A stretch of 6,653 nt of DNA, taken from positions 1 to 6,653 of the forward strand of contig JAIRXV010000285.1 of the NCBI GenBank assembly GCA_031268115.1, read 5' to 3'. Origin of the DNA: Bifidobacteriaceae bacterium (GTDB lineage: Bacteria; Actinomycetota; Actinomycetes; Actinomycetales; WQXJ01). Below the pieces are notes generated by a model. That model had not been told where the DNA came from and searched no databases. It saw only the letters and a program-made list of their open reading frames with translations. Position 1 is the first letter of the stretch. Each line of letters opens with the position of its first letter. Made by a program: the position numbers and the translations under genes. Shown here piece after piece: positions 5,812 to 6,653 of the stretch.

Positions 5812-6653
5812 GTGACGTCGGCCCAGAACCCCACCGAAATCGGCGGGATGCCCGTGGCCTCAGGGCACGGCCCACGGCGCCGGGACAAGCGCCTGATGCT
5901 TCGCGAGGCGCGAATCGACCGGGCGCTGCTGCTGGGGCTGCTTGCCGCCCTCGCTTTCACTTGTGCGTTGAACATCGACCTGCCCGGTCTCTACATGGAC
6001 GCCGTGAACCCGGACTACCTCGTAGCAAGAGTGTTTGTCCACAACGATTATCCGGCCTGGTATTTAACCAGCATCGGCCCCCCACTGCTCATACAAATGC
6101 ACCACGGCGCGATAACTACCCTGTTCCAAATCCCCTTTTACGCTGTACTCGGGGGATCTGTTGTGACCGTACGCCTCCTCAACTGGTGCTACTTGGCTGT
6201 GTGTCTGGTGTTCATATACAAGCTCATACGGTTGAGTGGCCGCGCTCGGGAATCGTTAGCACTGTCCAGGAGCACCGCTGTTCTTGTGGGTCTGGCGTTT
6301 GTCTTCTCCATTGGCGTTGTTATGAGCACTCGCACGCAATTGTATATTATGCTGCCGGGCGCCGCCATGATTCTCGCCTCAGTCTATGTTTGTGAGAAGC
6401 CTGGCGGACGAGGCGGCGCGCGGTTGCTCGTTTCTGGCCTGTTGGCCGGCCTGGCACTGTACGACTACTTCGTGTTTGTGATGTTTGTTCCCGCACTGGC
6501 CTGCATGGTTCTGACTTCTCCTCGCTATACGCCCCGGCCGCGGGCCGCTGCGGCGCGCACGGGGCCGGATCGCGCGGCACGCGCGGGGAAGGGACGCGGG
6601 GGACGGCCGGCCGGGCGGCCCCTGGGACGGCGCCGGGGGGGCGCCCCGGCGGG
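5812..6653 (+). CDS. Second GT-C-like membrane protein, N-terminal part (cut by window edge)
   Basis: The frame is open to the right edge, 280 visible codons from GTG 5812. A basic N-terminus (GPRRRDKRLMLREARIDR) leads into TM1 (about 38-53), then LPGLYMDAVNPDYL (57-70) with D63 and D68. Next is QMHHGAITTLFQIPFYAVLGGSVVTVR (95-121), which has the usual GT-C layout of a short loop, a membrane-edge helix, P...LG and an Arg. Further hydrophobic segments lie near 123-139, 155-171, 179-194, 205-217 and 219-235. The arrangement parallels the divergent neighbour at 4004-5728, but the DE pair there is DA here. Starts at ATG 5749, 5848 and 5896 are in the same frame. I prefer GTG 5812 because of the TAGGCT box 8 nt upstream, with 5848 close behind. 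From about residue 241 the sequence turns into Arg, Gly, Ala and Pro runs, which may be an assembly artefact. Function as a sugar transferase is inferred from layout. Confidence 0.75.
   Translation, partial: MTSAQNPTEIGGMPVASGHGPRRRDKRLMLREARIDRALLLGLLAALAFTCALNIDLPGLYMDAVNPDYLVARVFVHNDYPAWYLTSIGPPLLIQMHHGAITTLFQIPFYAVLGGSVVTVRLLNWCYLAVCLVFIYKLIRLSGRARESLALSRSTAVLVGLAFVFSIGVVMSTRTQLYIMLPGAAMILASVYVCEKPGGRGGARLLVSGLLAGLALYDYFVFVMFVPALACMVLTSPRYTPRPRAAAARTGPDRAARAGKGRGGRPAGRPLGRRRGGAPA
6531..6653. other. Extreme-GC terminal tract, probable low-quality or foreign end
   Basis: By hand count 112 of 123 bases are G or C (about 91%), while 6301-6360 in the same gene has 30 of 60. The reading frame stays open but encodes a run dominated by R, G, A and P, unlike the alternating membrane segments before it. 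Long G and C runs (GGGGGGG near 6625-6631) increase toward the very end. A sequencing or assembly error at a contig end fits best; a true GC-rich linker is the alternative. Confidence 0.6.

Noticed and set aside
5961..6395. 144-residue plus-strand frame in the right-end region
   Set aside because: It is out of frame with the hydrophobic reading frame that runs from 5812 to the edge, and its Cys/His/Arg-rich product shows no domain. It is a shadow.

Overview
The window looks like chromosomal DNA of a high-GC actinobacterium (phylum Actinomycetota). The clues are GTG starts, two candidate leaderless transcripts (a TANNNT box 6-8 nt before a GTG), high GC, and a UbiA-family protein with the signatures of decaprenyl-phosphate 5-phosphoribosyltransferase. 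That enzyme is best known from actinobacterial arabinan synthesis. I cannot name a genus. The theme is export-side glycan (cell wall or capsular polysaccharide) biosynthesis.

Layout from left to right: (1) 1-315, minus strand, the N-terminus of a multi-pass membrane protein cut by the left edge. (2) 316-623, a gap with one weak promoter candidate. (3) 624-2765, minus strand, a three-part protein: SAM methyltransferase, a central module with kinase-like motifs, and a long C-terminal coiled coil ending in a SWR tail. (4) 2766-3077, a divergent intergenic region with two perfect short inverted repeats and a candidate leaderless promoter. (5) 3078-3980, plus strand, the UbiA-type prenyl-phosphate phosphoribosyltransferase. 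(6) 4004-5728, minus strand, a GT-C-like polytopic glycosyltransferase candidate, converging on ubiA across 23 bp with a strong hairpin at the junction. (7) 5729-5811, a compact divergent promoter region with an inverted repeat. (8) 5812 to the right edge, plus strand, a second GT-C-like membrane protein. Its last 123 bp are about 91% GC and no longer read like the membrane protein before them.

A plausible joint role, by inference: the UbiA protein makes a lipid-linked pentose phosphate (decaprenyl-phosphoryl-ribose-5-phosphate, precursor of arabinofuranose or ribofuranose donors). The GT-C-like proteins would use polyprenyl-phosphate sugars to decorate a polysaccharide outside the membrane. 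The methyltransferase/coiled-coil protein would act in the cytoplasm to modify or cap the chain. Its domain order resembles WbdD, the methyltransferase-kinase-coiled-coil chain terminator of E. coli O9a, and this is the most interesting point in the window. No RNA genes, CRISPR arrays, insertion sequences or att sites were seen.
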